Counted from the stretch's first letter, positions 43,414-51,810 are shown. The stretch: 64,000 nucleotides of DNA from Pseudogracilibacillus sp037071985 (GCF_037071985.1 NZ_JAXHDF010000010.1:62001-126000), one strand, 5' to 3'. A program made the numbers and translations. Notes: a model not told the origin generated them from the letters alone.

Positions 43414-44240
43414 ACCTGTTTCCTCCTTATACCTGCATAATCAGCTGATTCAAATGACTTAATATATGCTGTTATTTCTTCCCATGATGTCATGGATAAG
43501 AAGGAAGATAAAGAGCGATCATTAGCATCATATCGTTTATAGCAGGACCCAGGGCTTGCACCATTAGGTATGTGAACTACCGCTTCAACTAAAAATCCTG
43601 GAATATCGATTTGCTCTCGGTGCTGTTTAGTCGTATGTTCAGTTACAATGCGTTCGGTAGTAATTATTACTTTATCCGCAGCACGGCTCATTAACACATC
43701 TTCATACTTAGGACCAAAAATTCTAGCGTTTCCATTGATGTCACATTCCTGAACATGAATGATGGCCACATTTGGTACGATTGCTTTAATCAAAGTAACT
43801 GGCTTTCCGCCAAATGGATCTTCAACTACAACAAAATAATCATTTTTCTCAATCAGATCACCTGCTTTTAAACCATGTACTGGCATAAAAGGAACATTCA
43901 TTGTAGCGGCTCTAAGTGCATTAATTACCGTATAACAAGCATGCTCATGTGCTTTTACTTTTCCTGTTTGTACAGCTTTTCGATAGTGAGTGGCCAGACC
44001 ATATTTAGTTTCATAACTGACAAAACCGGCTGAAACAGAGTCGATTGCATCTGCCGCACATAATAAGTCAATCTCATGTGCTCCTGCTGTTTTTACTACG
44101 TTTAATTCTCGTTTGTTCTGTCTTATTAATTCGCGGACAAAAGCCATCGGAGCCCGATGTAAAACGTTCCCTCCGAGAGCTAATATATCCCCATCTTTTA
44201 CAAGATTTACGGCTTCACTTAAAGTTATTTGCTTATCCAT
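43407..44240 (-). CDS. CoA-transferase-like alpha subunit
   Basis: A 277-residue partner of the beta subunit, glutaconate CoA-transferase A type. GDILALGGNVLHRAPMAFVR (about 16-35) holds the glycine loop, and IHVQECDINGNARIFGPKYE (about 175-195) is typical of the family. No encapsulation peptide is visible, so it is likely cytosolic. It may move CoA from the acyl-CoA product to another acid, or hydrolyse it. Its gene follows the flavoprotein gene after 42 bases. Confidence 0.8.
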   Translation of the reverse strand: MDKQITLSEAVNLVKDGDILALGGNVLHRAPMAFVRELIRQNKRELNVVKTAGAHEIDLLCAADAIDSVSAGFVSYETKYGLATHYRKAVQTGKVKAHEHACYTVINALRAATMNVPFMPVHGLKAGDLIEKNDYFVVVEDPFGGKPVTLIKAIVPNVAIIHVQECDINGNARIFGPKYEDVLMSRAADKVIITTERIVTEHTTKQHREQIDIPGFLVEAVVHIPNGASPGSCYKRYDANDRSLSSFLSMTSWEEITAYIKSFESADYAGIRRKQVW

Positions 44241-44282
44241 TGACCATCCACCACCAATCTTCCTGCATCTATTATCAATGTC

Positions 44283-45614
44283 TTATTTAACAGCATTGCT
44301 CGCGATATGAACAGCATCCCAAACGCCTGCAAATGGTGGCGCATAACACAAATCTGTCATCCCTAATTCATCGGCTGTCATTTTGTTATGAATTGCAATA
44401 GCAAACATATCAATACGGAGGACTACCCCTTTTGGTCCAATTGCTTGTGCACCTAATATTTTCCGCGTTCTTTTTTCGCAAATTAATTTTATCCAAATCG
44501 GAGTTTGATCCGGGTAATATTTTGGACGATCATTGCTCTTTACAAAGACTGTCGTAAAATCAACCGCTAAGTCTTGTGCATCTTTTTCTGACATTCCTGT
44601 ACGTGCAATTTCTAAATCAAACACTTTTACAGCAGCACTTCCAAGTGTTCCAGTATACTTTACATGGTTACCGGCAATGTTTTCTCCAGCAATTCGTCCA
44701 CATTTATTTGCATTCGTTCCAAGTGGAATATATGAATTTTCTTGCATAACTTTGTTGTATACTTCTGCACAATCTCCTGCTGCATATATATCTTCAAAAT
44801 TCGTACGCATTTCCCGGTCAATCCGAATTGCTCCATTATTCGCTAAATGAATCCCTGAACTTTCAAGAAATTTTGTTGCCGGTTTTACCCCAATTGCCAG
44901 AATAACGAGATCAGCAGCATGAATCCCTTTACTCGTCTGAACTGCATTCACTTTTTTTTCACCTAGAAATTTTTCAACCTTTTCATTCAGAAGAAGTTGG
45001 ACACCTTGCTTACTCAGTTCCTTTTCTGCAAGATCCGTTATTTCTGAATCAAAGTTTGTTAAAACACGATCAGCCTGTTCAATGACTGAAACATTTTTTC
45101 CTATATATCGCATTGCTTCTGCTACTTCAATGCCGATATATCCTCCACCAACAATAACAATATTTTCAACATCATCTTGATGGGCGATATTTTTTAAATC
45201 AATTCCATCTTCTAACGTTTTTAAAACATGGATATTTTCCAATTCTAATCCTTCAAATGGTGGCTTGATCGGTATTGTTCCTGTTCCAATCATTAATTTA
45301 TCGTAGTGATCGATAAAAACATCTCCATTTTCAATGTTTTTAACCATAATCTGTTTTCTTTCTGGAGCAACTTTTACTACTTCATGATGTAAAAACACAT
45401 CGATGCCTGCCTCTTCAAATTGCTCTTTCGTACGAGCAATCATTTTTGTATGATCATCATTTTCACCTGACACATAATAAGGCAGGCCGCAGGCGCCATA
45501 TGATACATGAGCACCTTTTTCATACACAACTATTTGTGCATCACTTTTCATTCTTTTTAATTTTGAAGCCGCCGACATTCCTGCCGCAACTCCACCAATG
45601 ACGATTAACTTCAT
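44283..45614 (-). CDS. NADH oxidase / CoA-disulfide reductase-like flavoprotein
   Basis: A 443-residue FAD/NAD(P) enzyme of the single-cysteine disulfide reductase group. The FAD motif is VIGGVAAGMSAASKLKRM, and the redox Cys is in SYGACGLPYY (about residue 43), as in CoADR/Nox. The NAD motif is IVGGGYIGIEVAE (about 154), and the dimerisation domain occupies about 325-443. It could reoxidise NADH made by the aldehyde dehydrogenase, or reduce CoA or mixed thiol disulfides. No encapsulation peptide is seen. Position: between the BMC-P and CoA-transferase genes. Confidence 0.86.
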   Translation of the reverse strand: MKLIVIGGVAAGMSAASKLKRMKSDAQIVVYEKGAHVSYGACGLPYYVSGENDDHTKMIARTKEQFEEAGIDVFLHHEVVKVAPERKQIMVKNIENGDVFIDHYDKLMIGTGTIPIKPPFEGLELENIHVLKTLEDGIDLKNIAHQDDVENIVIVGGGYIGIEVAEAMRYIGKNVSVIEQADRVLTNFDSEITDLAEKELSKQGVQLLLNEKVEKFLGEKKVNAVQTSKGIHAADLVILAIGVKPATKFLESSGIHLANNGAIRIDREMRTNFEDIYAAGDCAEVYNKVMQENSYIPLGTNANKCGRIAGENIAGNHVKYTGTLGSAAVKVFDLEIARTGMSEKDAQDLAVDFTTVFVKSNDRPKYYPDQTPIWIKLICEKRTRKILGAQAIGPKGVVLRIDMFAIAIHNKMTADELGMTDLCYAPPFAGVWDAVHIASNAVK

Positions 45615-45746
45615 TGTTAATTTCTCCTAAACAAAACATTTAGTTGGGACATGTAAGCTGTCTCAATCCATGACGTTGCGTCTTTAGCCAGTGAACAGTA
45701 AGAAAGGATTTATATTTCCTATCTGCTAAAAAACTTAGTTTCATGG

Positions 45747-46001
45747 TTATAGCGTTGGTTCTTGATCAAGAATACCGACTACAAGTGCATCAATTGGAGC
45801 TGTTTTATCTAATGCATGCTGCACAGAGCTTCCAAACGAAACAAGTACAAGTTCACCTTCGCCTGCTCCAATTGTATCGGCAGCCACGAAATGCTTTTTA
45901 TTTTCATCAAAATACGGTTCAATGATTAACATTTTATATCCTTGTAATTCATCATATTTTCTTGTGGCTACTAATCTGCTTACTACTCTACCTATTACCA
46001 T
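45747..46001 (-). CDS. BMC-P pentameric vertex protein (EutN/CcmL)
   Basis: An 84-residue OB-fold protein with VIGRVVSRLVATRKYDEL at the start, and AADTIGAGEGELVLVSFGSS (about 41-60) and a C-terminal DALVVGILD, all typical of EutN/CcmL. Five copies close each vertex of the shell. It is the only BMC-P gene in the operon, so it must supply all vertices. Its ribosome site overlaps the end of pduL. Confidence 0.93.
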   Translation of the reverse strand: MVIGRVVSRLVATRKYDELQGYKMLIIEPYFDENKKHFVAADTIGAGEGELVLVSFGSSVQHALDKTAPIDALVVGILDQEPTL

Positions 46002-46004
46002 TTT

Positions 46005-46691
46005 CTACAGGCCTCCATTATGAGAGGAGGAGACAATTTTTAACACTTCTCCCCCAATAAGTCCAAATGCATTTGCGTCATCTGTATCAATATGCATATC
46101 AAGCACGTAACGTTCGTTTACACGGATTGTCACATTGTTCATCACTCCACCTTTTTCACCTTCCACCACTACAGAGACTTTTTGGAGATTTTCTACTCCG
46201 AATGCGTGTGCCTCTGATGGTGACATATGAATATGTCGGTCTGCGATGATACAACCTTCAGTAAGCCGAACCGTTCCTTTTGGTCCAATAAGACGGATTG
46301 GAGCGGAATTGCTAATATCCCCTGAACGTCGTACTGGCGGCGTGACCCCTAATGTACGACTATCCGTTCGTGAAACTTCCACTTGAGTTTCTTTTCGTGT
46401 TGGGCCAAGGATGCGTACATTTTCGATAGAACCTTTAAGCCCTGCGATCGTCACTTTTTCCTCGCATGCATATTGCCCTGGTTGTGAAATATCTCTGTAT
46501 TTCTTTAATGTATACCCTCTGCCAAATAGTTTTTCTACATGTTCTGGCTGTAAATGAACATGACGAGCAGATACACTTACAGGCACATTTGACTGCTTAT
46601 ACGATGTTGTTCGGTAAGCCTGTGAACCCAATTCTTCTACTAATGCTTTTTTTATCTCTTCATATATATCCGATTTGTTAAATTGCTTCAC
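46005..46691 (-). CDS. pduL: Phosphate acyltransferase PduL with encapsulation peptide
   Basis: Converts acyl-CoA and phosphate to acyl-phosphate and free CoA, recycling CoA inside the shell. The 228-residue protein has the PduL zinc-binding motifs SARHVHLQPEHVEKLFG (about 41) and ADRHIHMSPSEAHAFG (about 150). The N-terminal 20 residues (KSDIYEEIKKALVEELGS) form an amphipathic helix before a linker, as in encapsulated PduL. GTG start with a weak ribosome site. Confidence 0.93.
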   Translation of the reverse strand: MKQFNKSDIYEEIKKALVEELGSQAYRTTSYKQSNVPVSVSARHVHLQPEHVEKLFGRGYTLKKYRDISQPGQYACEEKVTIAGLKGSIENVRILGPTRKETQVEVSRTDSRTLGVTPPVRRSGDISNSAPIRLIGPKGTVRLTEGCIIADRHIHMSPSEAHAFGVENLQKVSVVVEGEKGGVMNNVTIRVNERYVLDMHIDTDDANAFGLIGGEVLKIVSSSHNGGL

Positions 46692-46706
46692 GGCTTATTC
46701 ACCACT

Positions 46707-46982
46707 TTATTTTAATTCAGGCAATAATTTTGATATATCTCCATGTGGTCTTGGGATTACATGGACTGCAACTACTTCTCCAACACGGCTTGCTGCCTCT
46801 TCACCAACCTCGGTCGCTGCTTTAACCGCACCAACATCTCCTTGAATAATTACAGACACTAAGCCTGAACCGATTTTCTCACTGCCAACAATCTCTACGT
46901 TTGCTGCTTTTAACATTGCATCTGCTGCCTCGATTGCTGCTGTTAATCCTCTAGTTTCAATCATTCCTAATGAATTACTCAT
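46707..46982 (-). CDS. BMC-H hexameric shell protein, tandem copy 1
   Basis: A 91-residue PduA/CcmK-type protein with GMIETRGLTAAIEAADAMLK and the pore loop KIGSG (about 37-41), ending VHVIPRPHGD. Forms hexagonal facets of the shell. It is nearly identical to the product of the next upstream gene except at the N- and C-termini. Ribosome site AGGAGG precedes the ATG. Confidence 0.95.
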   Translation of the reverse strand: MSNSLGMIETRGLTAAIEAADAMLKAANVEIVGSEKIGSGLVSVIIQGDVGAVKAATEVGEEAASRVGEVVAVHVIPRPHGDISKLLPELK

Positions 46983-47007
46983 GTTTAAATTCCTCCTATA
47001 GGCTTGC

Positions 47008-47283
47008 TTATTTTTTTAAGTTAAGTAAAGTACGTACATCTCCGTGTGGTCTTGGAATGACATGAACCGCAACTACTTCACCAACACGGCTTGCTGATTC
47101 TTCGCCGACTTCTGTTGCTGCTTTAACTGCACCAACATCTCCTTGAATAATTACAGACACTAAGCCTGAACCGATTTTTTCACTGCCAACAATCTCTACA
47201 TTTGCTGCTTTTAGCATTGCATCTGCTGCCTCAATTGCTGCTGTTAACCCTCTAGTTTCAATAATCCCTAATGAATCACTCAT
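47008..47283 (-). CDS. BMC-H hexameric shell protein, tandem copy 2
   Basis: A 91-residue shell protein, identical to copy 1 over about residues 7-80 apart from a Ser for Ala change, with the same KIGSG pore. The tail LLNLKK replaces LLPELK. The two genes are a recent tandem duplication separated by 25 bases. Its start overlaps the end of the basic-tailed BMC-H gene. Confidence 0.95.
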   Translation of the reverse strand: MSDSLGIIETRGLTAAIEAADAMLKAANVEIVGSEKIGSGLVSVIIQGDVGAVKAATEVGEESASRVGEVVAVHVIPRPHGDVRTLLNLKK

Positions 47284-47665
47284 TCGTATTATCCTCCTCA
47301 GACTTTTTCTTAGCCGTTGTTTTTTTCGTTTTTATTGTATTCTTTGATCGCTTTTTTCCTTTTACTTTTTCCTTAGGAGAGATAATATACCGTAATATCT
47401 CTTCATGTGGGTTAGTAATGACAATTGCTTTTTTTAATGGACTTCCTTGTTTACTTTCTCCAACCTGTTCTGCGACACGAACTGCCTCAGAAACATCAGC
47501 GATCGATCCACCTATGATCAATGAGACTAACCGTCCGCCTAAATACTTTTCGCTAGATAAAAATTCAATATTAGCAGCCTTACAAACATGATCTAATATT
47601 TCCGTGGCAACGGGAAAATATTGAGTTTCAATGACGCCGATAGCCTCATACTTTTTCATTTTCAT
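47276..47665 (-). CDS. BMC-H protein with lysine-rich C-terminal tail
   Basis: A 129-residue protein. Residues about 5-95 form a BMC domain (AIGVIETQYFPVATEILDHV, RLVSLIIGGSIADVSEAVRV), and residues 96-129 a tail very rich in Lys (KEKVKGKKRSKNTIKTKK). In the Pdu and Eut systems PduK and EutK also carry C-terminal extensions, but these are different domains. The tail could bind nucleic acid, cargo or polyphosphate, or face the cytosol for positioning. Gene overlaps both neighbours (8 and 20 bases). Confidence 0.85.
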   Translation of the reverse strand: MKMKKYEAIGVIETQYFPVATEILDHVCKAANIEFLSSEKYLGGRLVSLIIGGSIADVSEAVRVAEQVGESKQGSPLKKAIVITNPHEEILRYIISPKEKVKGKKRSKNTIKTKKTTAKKKSEEDNTNE

Positions 47666-47945
47666 TCACCTTTTCCTCTAGAGATATGAATGAATCTAAT
47701 TTATCATCAGGTTTCGGTATTACTTTTGCAGCAATCACCTCTCCATGTTTTGTTGCTTCTTCTCGTCCAATCTCTAGAGCTATTTGAACAGATGCGACAT
47801 CACCTTTAATAATGATTGCGATTAATCCCGAACCGACTCGATCAATACGAGAGATAGTCACATAGGATGACTTAACCATTGCATCTATACAAGAAGTGGC
47901 TGTTACAATCCCTCTTACTTCAATAATTCCTAATGAATGACTCAT
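47646..47945 (-). CDS. BMC-H shell protein, diverged
   Basis: A 99-residue BMC domain protein (GIIEVRGIVTATSCIDAMVK, pore segment RVGSGLIAIIIKGDV). RVGSG in place of KIGSG alters the pore edge. A short acidic tail follows KPDDKL. Overlaps the basic-tailed gene by 20 bases, so translation is coupled. Confidence 0.9.
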   Translation of the reverse strand: MSHSLGIIEVRGIVTATSCIDAMVKSSYVTISRIDRVGSGLIAIIIKGDVASVQIALEIGREEATKHGEVIAAKVIPKPDDKLDSFISLEEKVNENEKV

Positions 47946-47971
47946 TTAATTCCACCTTCCCGGCCATCTGT

Positions 47972-48295
47972 TCATGTTTTTCTATTTACCTTTCCTGTCG
48001 TTAACAGTGGTTCTAATTCTTTCAATGCCGATGGAATGTAATGTGTTAAAATATCTTCCTTTGCTATATACTTTTCGGCTGCTTCTTTCGCAACTTCTAA
48101 GGCGACTTTTACGTCTGAAATAGTTCCACTGAATTTCACTTGAATAACTACTGGGATAGATGCAAGATCTCCTTTTGAGGGATTGTTACAATCGATACCT
48201 TCTATGCGGATGTCCGCTGCTTTCAGAGCTTGATCCATCGCTGCTAATGCAACACTGAACCCTTGTACTTCCAGTAGACCAATCGCTTTATTCAT
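47972..48295 (-). CDS. BMC-H-like protein with enlarged pore loop
   Basis: A protein of about 107 residues with a BMC domain (GLLEVQGFSVALAAMDQALK). The pore region is enlarged: CNNPSKGDLASIPVVIQ replaces the usual KIGSGLVSVIIQ. It probably lines a different pore. ATG 48295 with TAGGTGA upstream is preferred to the GTG at 48304. First shell gene after the aldehyde dehydrogenase. Confidence 0.82.
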   Translation of the reverse strand: MNKAIGLLEVQGFSVALAAMDQALKAADIRIEGIDCNNPSKGDLASIPVVIQVKFSGTISDVKVALEVAKEAAEKYIAKEDILTHYIPSALKELEPLLTTGKVNRKT

Positions 48296-48304
48296 TTCTT
48301 TCAC

Positions 48305-49825
48305 CTACCCAATTATGTTCAATCCGCCCGCAATAGCTGTTCGTCGTTGTCTTGTAAACGTTTTGGCAGAAGTTACTCCTTCACCTGTTGGTCCTGCAAT
48401 AGTCATTGTTGTATGTCCTTCTCCACCATAACCTACACCAGCTAGGGAAGAAGCGTTCGAAATAAATAGAGTTGTTTCAATTGCTCTAGCAAACTTCGTA
48501 ATTGTATCAATATTTTGTGAATGAATAACTGCTGTATGGCGATTACCATGCTCCGCGGCTACTGCTTTTTTAATCGCTTCGTCTATATCATTTACTCTTA
48601 CAATTGGTAAAATAGGCATCAGTTGTTCTAATTGGACGAAAGGATGATGGAAATCAACCTCACAAATTAATAGTTTCACATCTTTTTCAACTATATTTAA
48701 CTTATTAAGAAATGTTGATGCATCTTTACCAATCCAATCTTTTGATACAAGATAATTTCGTTTTTTATAACTACAGCCTGCTACGCTATTATTGATGTTC
48801 TCTTCTAACGCAAAATTCATTACATCAGCAAGCTTATTTCGATCTAACATATAAGCTCCTTCATTTAACAGTTCAAAGATGAGGTCATCTGCTACATGAT
48901 CTAAAACAAATACCTCTTTTTCCGCTATACAGAGAAGATTATTATCAAATGAAGCGCCTTCGATAATCGCTTTTGCCGCTTTTTTTAGATTTGCCGTTTC
49001 ATCCACAATAACTGGTGGATTCCCTGCACCTGCTCCTATCGCTTTTTTTCCTGATTTAAGTAACGTTCTTACCATTGCAGGTCCGCCCGTCCCTACAAGT
49101 AATTTAACCTTTTGACTCTTTGCAATCGTCTCAAGCGTATTTAAAGTTGGATCTTTTACCATCGTTACAAGATTTTGAGGTCCACCACTCTGTTCGATCG
49201 CTTGATTAATGAATGTTACTGCCAATGCACTGGACTGTTTGGAAGCGGGATGAGCATTAAAAACAACGGAGTTTCCGGCAGCTATCATACCAATCGCATT
49301 GTTAATGATTGTTTCCGTTGGGTTCGTCACAGGAGTTACTGCTCCAATTAGTCCGAAGGGAGACTTTTCCACGAAAGTAAGTCCATCATCACCAGTAAAA
49401 GAATCTGTTTGTAAATCCTCTGTTCCAGGGGTTTTGTCTATTGTCAATTCCAACTTAGCTAATTTATGCTCATATTTACCAATCTGTGTTTCTTCCAGTA
49501 CTAGTCTAGCTAATATTTCTTTTTTATCACGAATTAAACGGCGAATTGATTCAATCATTCGTTCCCTATCTTTGATACCGAAATTTTTGATCAACTCACC
49601 TTGAGCATCATATGCTGCATCGATAGCAGCTTCCACATCTGCAAAAACACCGTACTCACCTTCACTTAATAAATGGGAAGATTCGTTGGAACTAGCCAGA
49701 GAAGATGTAATTGTCTTTAATTGAATAGGATTATTTACTTTGCTGCTATCCTGTATAAGAGTAGATTCAACGTTATTCATGACTGATTCGACAATAGTTT
49801 TAATATCTTTTTCCGTTAAATTCAT
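48305..49825 (-). CDS. CoA-acylating aldehyde dehydrogenase, PduP/EutE-type
   Basis: Oxidises an aldehyde to acyl-CoA with NAD+ and CoA inside the shell. The 506-residue protein has an N-terminal amphipathic helix (EKDIKTIVESVMNNVES, about 5-21), the usual place of the PduP encapsulation peptide, followed by a linker. Catalytic Cys is in SFDNNLLCIAEKE (about 295) and the cofactor region in GAVTPVTNPTETIINNAI. Acetaldehyde (from 5-deoxyribulose-1-P) or methylthioacetaldehyde (from methylthioribulose-1-P) are the likely substrates. Only six bases separate it from the aldolase gene. Confidence 0.93.
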   Translation of the reverse strand: MNLTEKDIKTIVESVMNNVESTLIQDSSKVNNPIQLKTITSSLASSNESSHLLSEGEYGVFADVEAAIDAAYDAQGELIKNFGIKDRERMIESIRRLIRDKKEILARLVLEETQIGKYEHKLAKLELTIDKTPGTEDLQTDSFTGDDGLTFVEKSPFGLIGAVTPVTNPTETIINNAIGMIAAGNSVVFNAHPASKQSSALAVTFINQAIEQSGGPQNLVTMVKDPTLNTLETIAKSQKVKLLVGTGGPAMVRTLLKSGKKAIGAGAGNPPVIVDETANLKKAAKAIIEGASFDNNLLCIAEKEVFVLDHVADDLIFELLNEGAYMLDRNKLADVMNFALEENINNSVAGCSYKKRNYLVSKDWIGKDASTFLNKLNIVEKDVKLLICEVDFHHPFVQLEQLMPILPIVRVNDIDEAIKKAVAAEHGNRHTAVIHSQNIDTITKFARAIETTLFISNASSLAGVGYGGEGHTTMTIAGPTGEGVTSAKTFTRQRRTAIAGGLNIIG

Positions 49826-49831
49826 TTCCGT

Positions 49832-50644
49832 CTACCCTCCCTTTTTGCTTAAGTTCTCTAACACTTTTTCAGTAACTCTACTGATAATTGCTTCGAGTGC
49901 TTGTTGTTTGTCAAGATCCTGGTTTGTTTCTTGCATTCCTGTCGCCTCTTCTTGTTTCGGAAGTTCACATGCAGGAACACCACCTGTTTTTATCCCCATC
50001 TTATGTCGGATTTCTACTAAATCGGCAATTTGATTACAATCTAATTCATTTGATTTGTTCATTATATTGGTCGTATACATATGCATCATCGCATAATGTT
50101 CCAATGATTCCATTCGGTAATAAGCTTCTATTAAATCGCGTCCCCATGTTAATGCTCCATGATTGGCAAGGAGGACTGCATGATAGTCTTTACAAAATGG
50201 TGCAATTGAATCCGGAACCTCTTGTGTACCTGGTGTTGCATAGGGAGCTAATGGAACTTTCCCTAATAAAACGACCGCTTCTGGTGAAATTGGCTTTTCT
50301 AAACTAATCCCCGCAATTGCAAATGAAGTGGCAACTGGTGGGTGGGCATGGACAACTGCGTTTGTTTCTTCATTTTCATTATAAACTTTTAAATGCATTT
50401 TCACTTCTGAGGAAGGTTTGCTTCTTCCTGCCAAAACCTTACCTGACAGATCCATTTTCACCATCATATCTGGGGTCATGAATCCTTTACTTACTCCAGT
50501 AGGGGTCGTCCAAATTGTATTCGGACCTACACGGACTGAAATATTTCCGTCATTTGCGGCAACAAAGTTTTTATTATATATTCGTTTTCCTATATCACAA
50601 ATTAGTTTTTTCGCTTCAAAATCTGAATAATATTTTTGTTTCAA
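49832..50644 (-). CDS. Class II aldolase with C-terminal encapsulation peptide
   Basis: A 270-residue protein of the fuculose-phosphate aldolase/MtnB fold. Metal ligands appear in HAHPP (about 99-103) and LLANHGALTWG (about 158), and the catalytic Glu in SKPSSEVKMH. The core ends near residue 220. The C-terminal helix EAIISRVTEKVLENLSKK follows a flexible linker and is a typical encapsulation peptide. With mtnK and mtnA next door and other methionine-salvage genes absent here, an aldolase of the DHAP-shunt type (Ald2/DrdA) is likelier than the dehydratase MtnB. TTG start with AAGAGGTG upstream. Confidence 0.88.
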   Translation of the reverse strand: MKQKYYSDFEAKKLICDIGKRIYNKNFVAANDGNISVRVGPNTIWTTPTGVSKGFMTPDMMVKMDLSGKVLAGRSKPSSEVKMHLKVYNENEETNAVVHAHPPVATSFAIAGISLEKPISPEAVVLLGKVPLAPYATPGTQEVPDSIAPFCKDYHAVLLANHGALTWGRDLIEAYYRMESLEHYAMMHMYTTNIMNKSNELDCNQIADLVEIRHKMGIKTGGVPACELPKQEEATGMQETNQDLDKQQALEAIISRVTEKVLENLSKKGG

Positions 50645-50688
50645 ATACTGTCACCTCTTTTCTCGCAATACACCTATTTTGAAGACCC

Positions 50689-50730
50689 ACATCTTGTTAA
50701 TTTTCATAAACTATTAACATGACAAGATGT
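50689..50730 (-). other. Intercistronic stem-loop between mtnA and aldolase
   Basis: ACATCTTGT (50689-50697) pairs with ACAAGATGT (50722-50730), with an inner GTTAA/TTAAC pairing. No T-run follows on the minus strand, so it is more likely a processing or stability element than a terminator. Confidence 0.45.
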
Positions 50731-50733
50731 TGC

Positions 50734-51807
50734 TTAACTACTTTCTTCTGTAAACAATTCTTGTAATTTTGTTTCATAATTTGGGTACACAATCCCTTTT
50801 TCCGTTACAATTGCAGTTATTAACGAATGATCCGTCACATCGAAAGCAGGATTATAAGTTTTCACGTCCGTTGGAGCCATTGGTTCTGTATACCATGTGG
50901 AAGTGATCTCTTCCGACGGTCGTTCCTCAATTTCTATATCTTTTCCAGTTTTTGATTCTAAATCAATAGTCGATAATGGAGCACAAACGTAAAAAGGTAT
51001 CCCATAATGTTTAGCTAAGATCGCAACACCAGACGTACCGATTTTATTTGCTGTATCTCCATTCGCTGCCACTCGATCACAGCCAACTAATACGGCTTGG
51101 ACTTTACCTTGTTGCATCACGATTGATGCCATATTATCGCAAATTAATGTAACATCAATTCCAGCTTCATTTAATTCCCATGCGGTGAGTCGTGCACCTT
51201 GCAGAAGTGGCCTCGTCTCATCGGCAAATACTTTAAAATTATAGCCCTGTTCCTGTCCTAAATAAATTGGCGCTAGGGCTGTTCCATATTTTGCAGTAGC
51301 AATGGTACCAGCATTACAATGTGTAAGTAACCCCCATCCTGGTTCCAATAAGGTCAATGCATGTTTTCCAATCGATTCACAAATCGCTTCATCTTCTTGT
51401 TTAATTAATTCAGCTTCTTCTTTCAATGCCGCTTTTACTTGTTCTGGGTTTTTTAGTTTTTCTTTGAGAAAACGATTTTCCATTCGATCAAGTGCCCAAA
51501 ATAAATTTACTGCTGTTGGACGTGAAGATGCTAAGTATTCTTTATGCCGCTTAAATGTTTCATATAATTCTTCTGTTGTGGAGGCAACGGATATCTTTGT
51601 TGCCAAATATACCCCATAAGCTGCTGCGATTCCAATTGCAGGTGCACCACGTACTTTTAAATGGTAGATTGCATCCCATACTTGTTCCACTGTCATAAGG
51701 CGTAAGAAGTTCTTATGATTAGGTAACGCCGTTTGATCGAGGATAACTAATGTATTTTCTTCATCGTCTAACTTCACAGACTCTATTACGTTTACAGGAT
51801 TAGTCAT
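50734..51807 (-). CDS. mtnA: S-methyl-5-thioribose-1-phosphate isomerase MtnA
   Basis: Isomerises methylthioribose-1-P (and 5-deoxyribose-1-P in DHAP-shunt organisms) to the ribulose form. The 357-residue eIF2B-fold protein has RGAPAIGIAAAYGV (about 54), the active Cys in LTHCNAGTIATAKYG (about 163) and the active Asp in VGCDRVAANGDTANKIGT (about 243). Length is as in B. subtilis. GGAGG ribosome site. No encapsulation peptide, so cytosolic. Three bases separate it from mtnK. Confidence 0.93.
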   Translation of the reverse strand: MTNPVNVIESVKLDDEENTLVILDQTALPNHKNFLRLMTVEQVWDAIYHLKVRGAPAIGIAAAYGVYLATKISVASTTEELYETFKRHKEYLASSRPTAVNLFWALDRMENRFLKEKLKNPEQVKAALKEEAELIKQEDEAICESIGKHALTLLEPGWGLLTHCNAGTIATAKYGTALAPIYLGQEQGYNFKVFADETRPLLQGARLTAWELNEAGIDVTLICDNMASIVMQQGKVQAVLVGCDRVAANGDTANKIGTSGVAILAKHYGIPFYVCAPLSTIDLESKTGKDIEIEERPSEEITSTWYTEPMAPTDVKTYNPAFDVTDHSLITAIVTEKGIVYPNYETKLQELFTEESS

Positions 51808-51810
51808 TGT

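Noticed and set aside
49832..50644. Annotating the class II aldolase as MtnB, methylthioribulose-1-P dehydratase
   Set aside because: MtnB shares the fold, but the next enzymes of that pathway (MtnW/MtnX/MtnC/MtnD) are absent here, while an aldehyde dehydrogenase and PduL follow directly, as expected for an aldehyde-producing aldolase. Not excluded by sequence alone.
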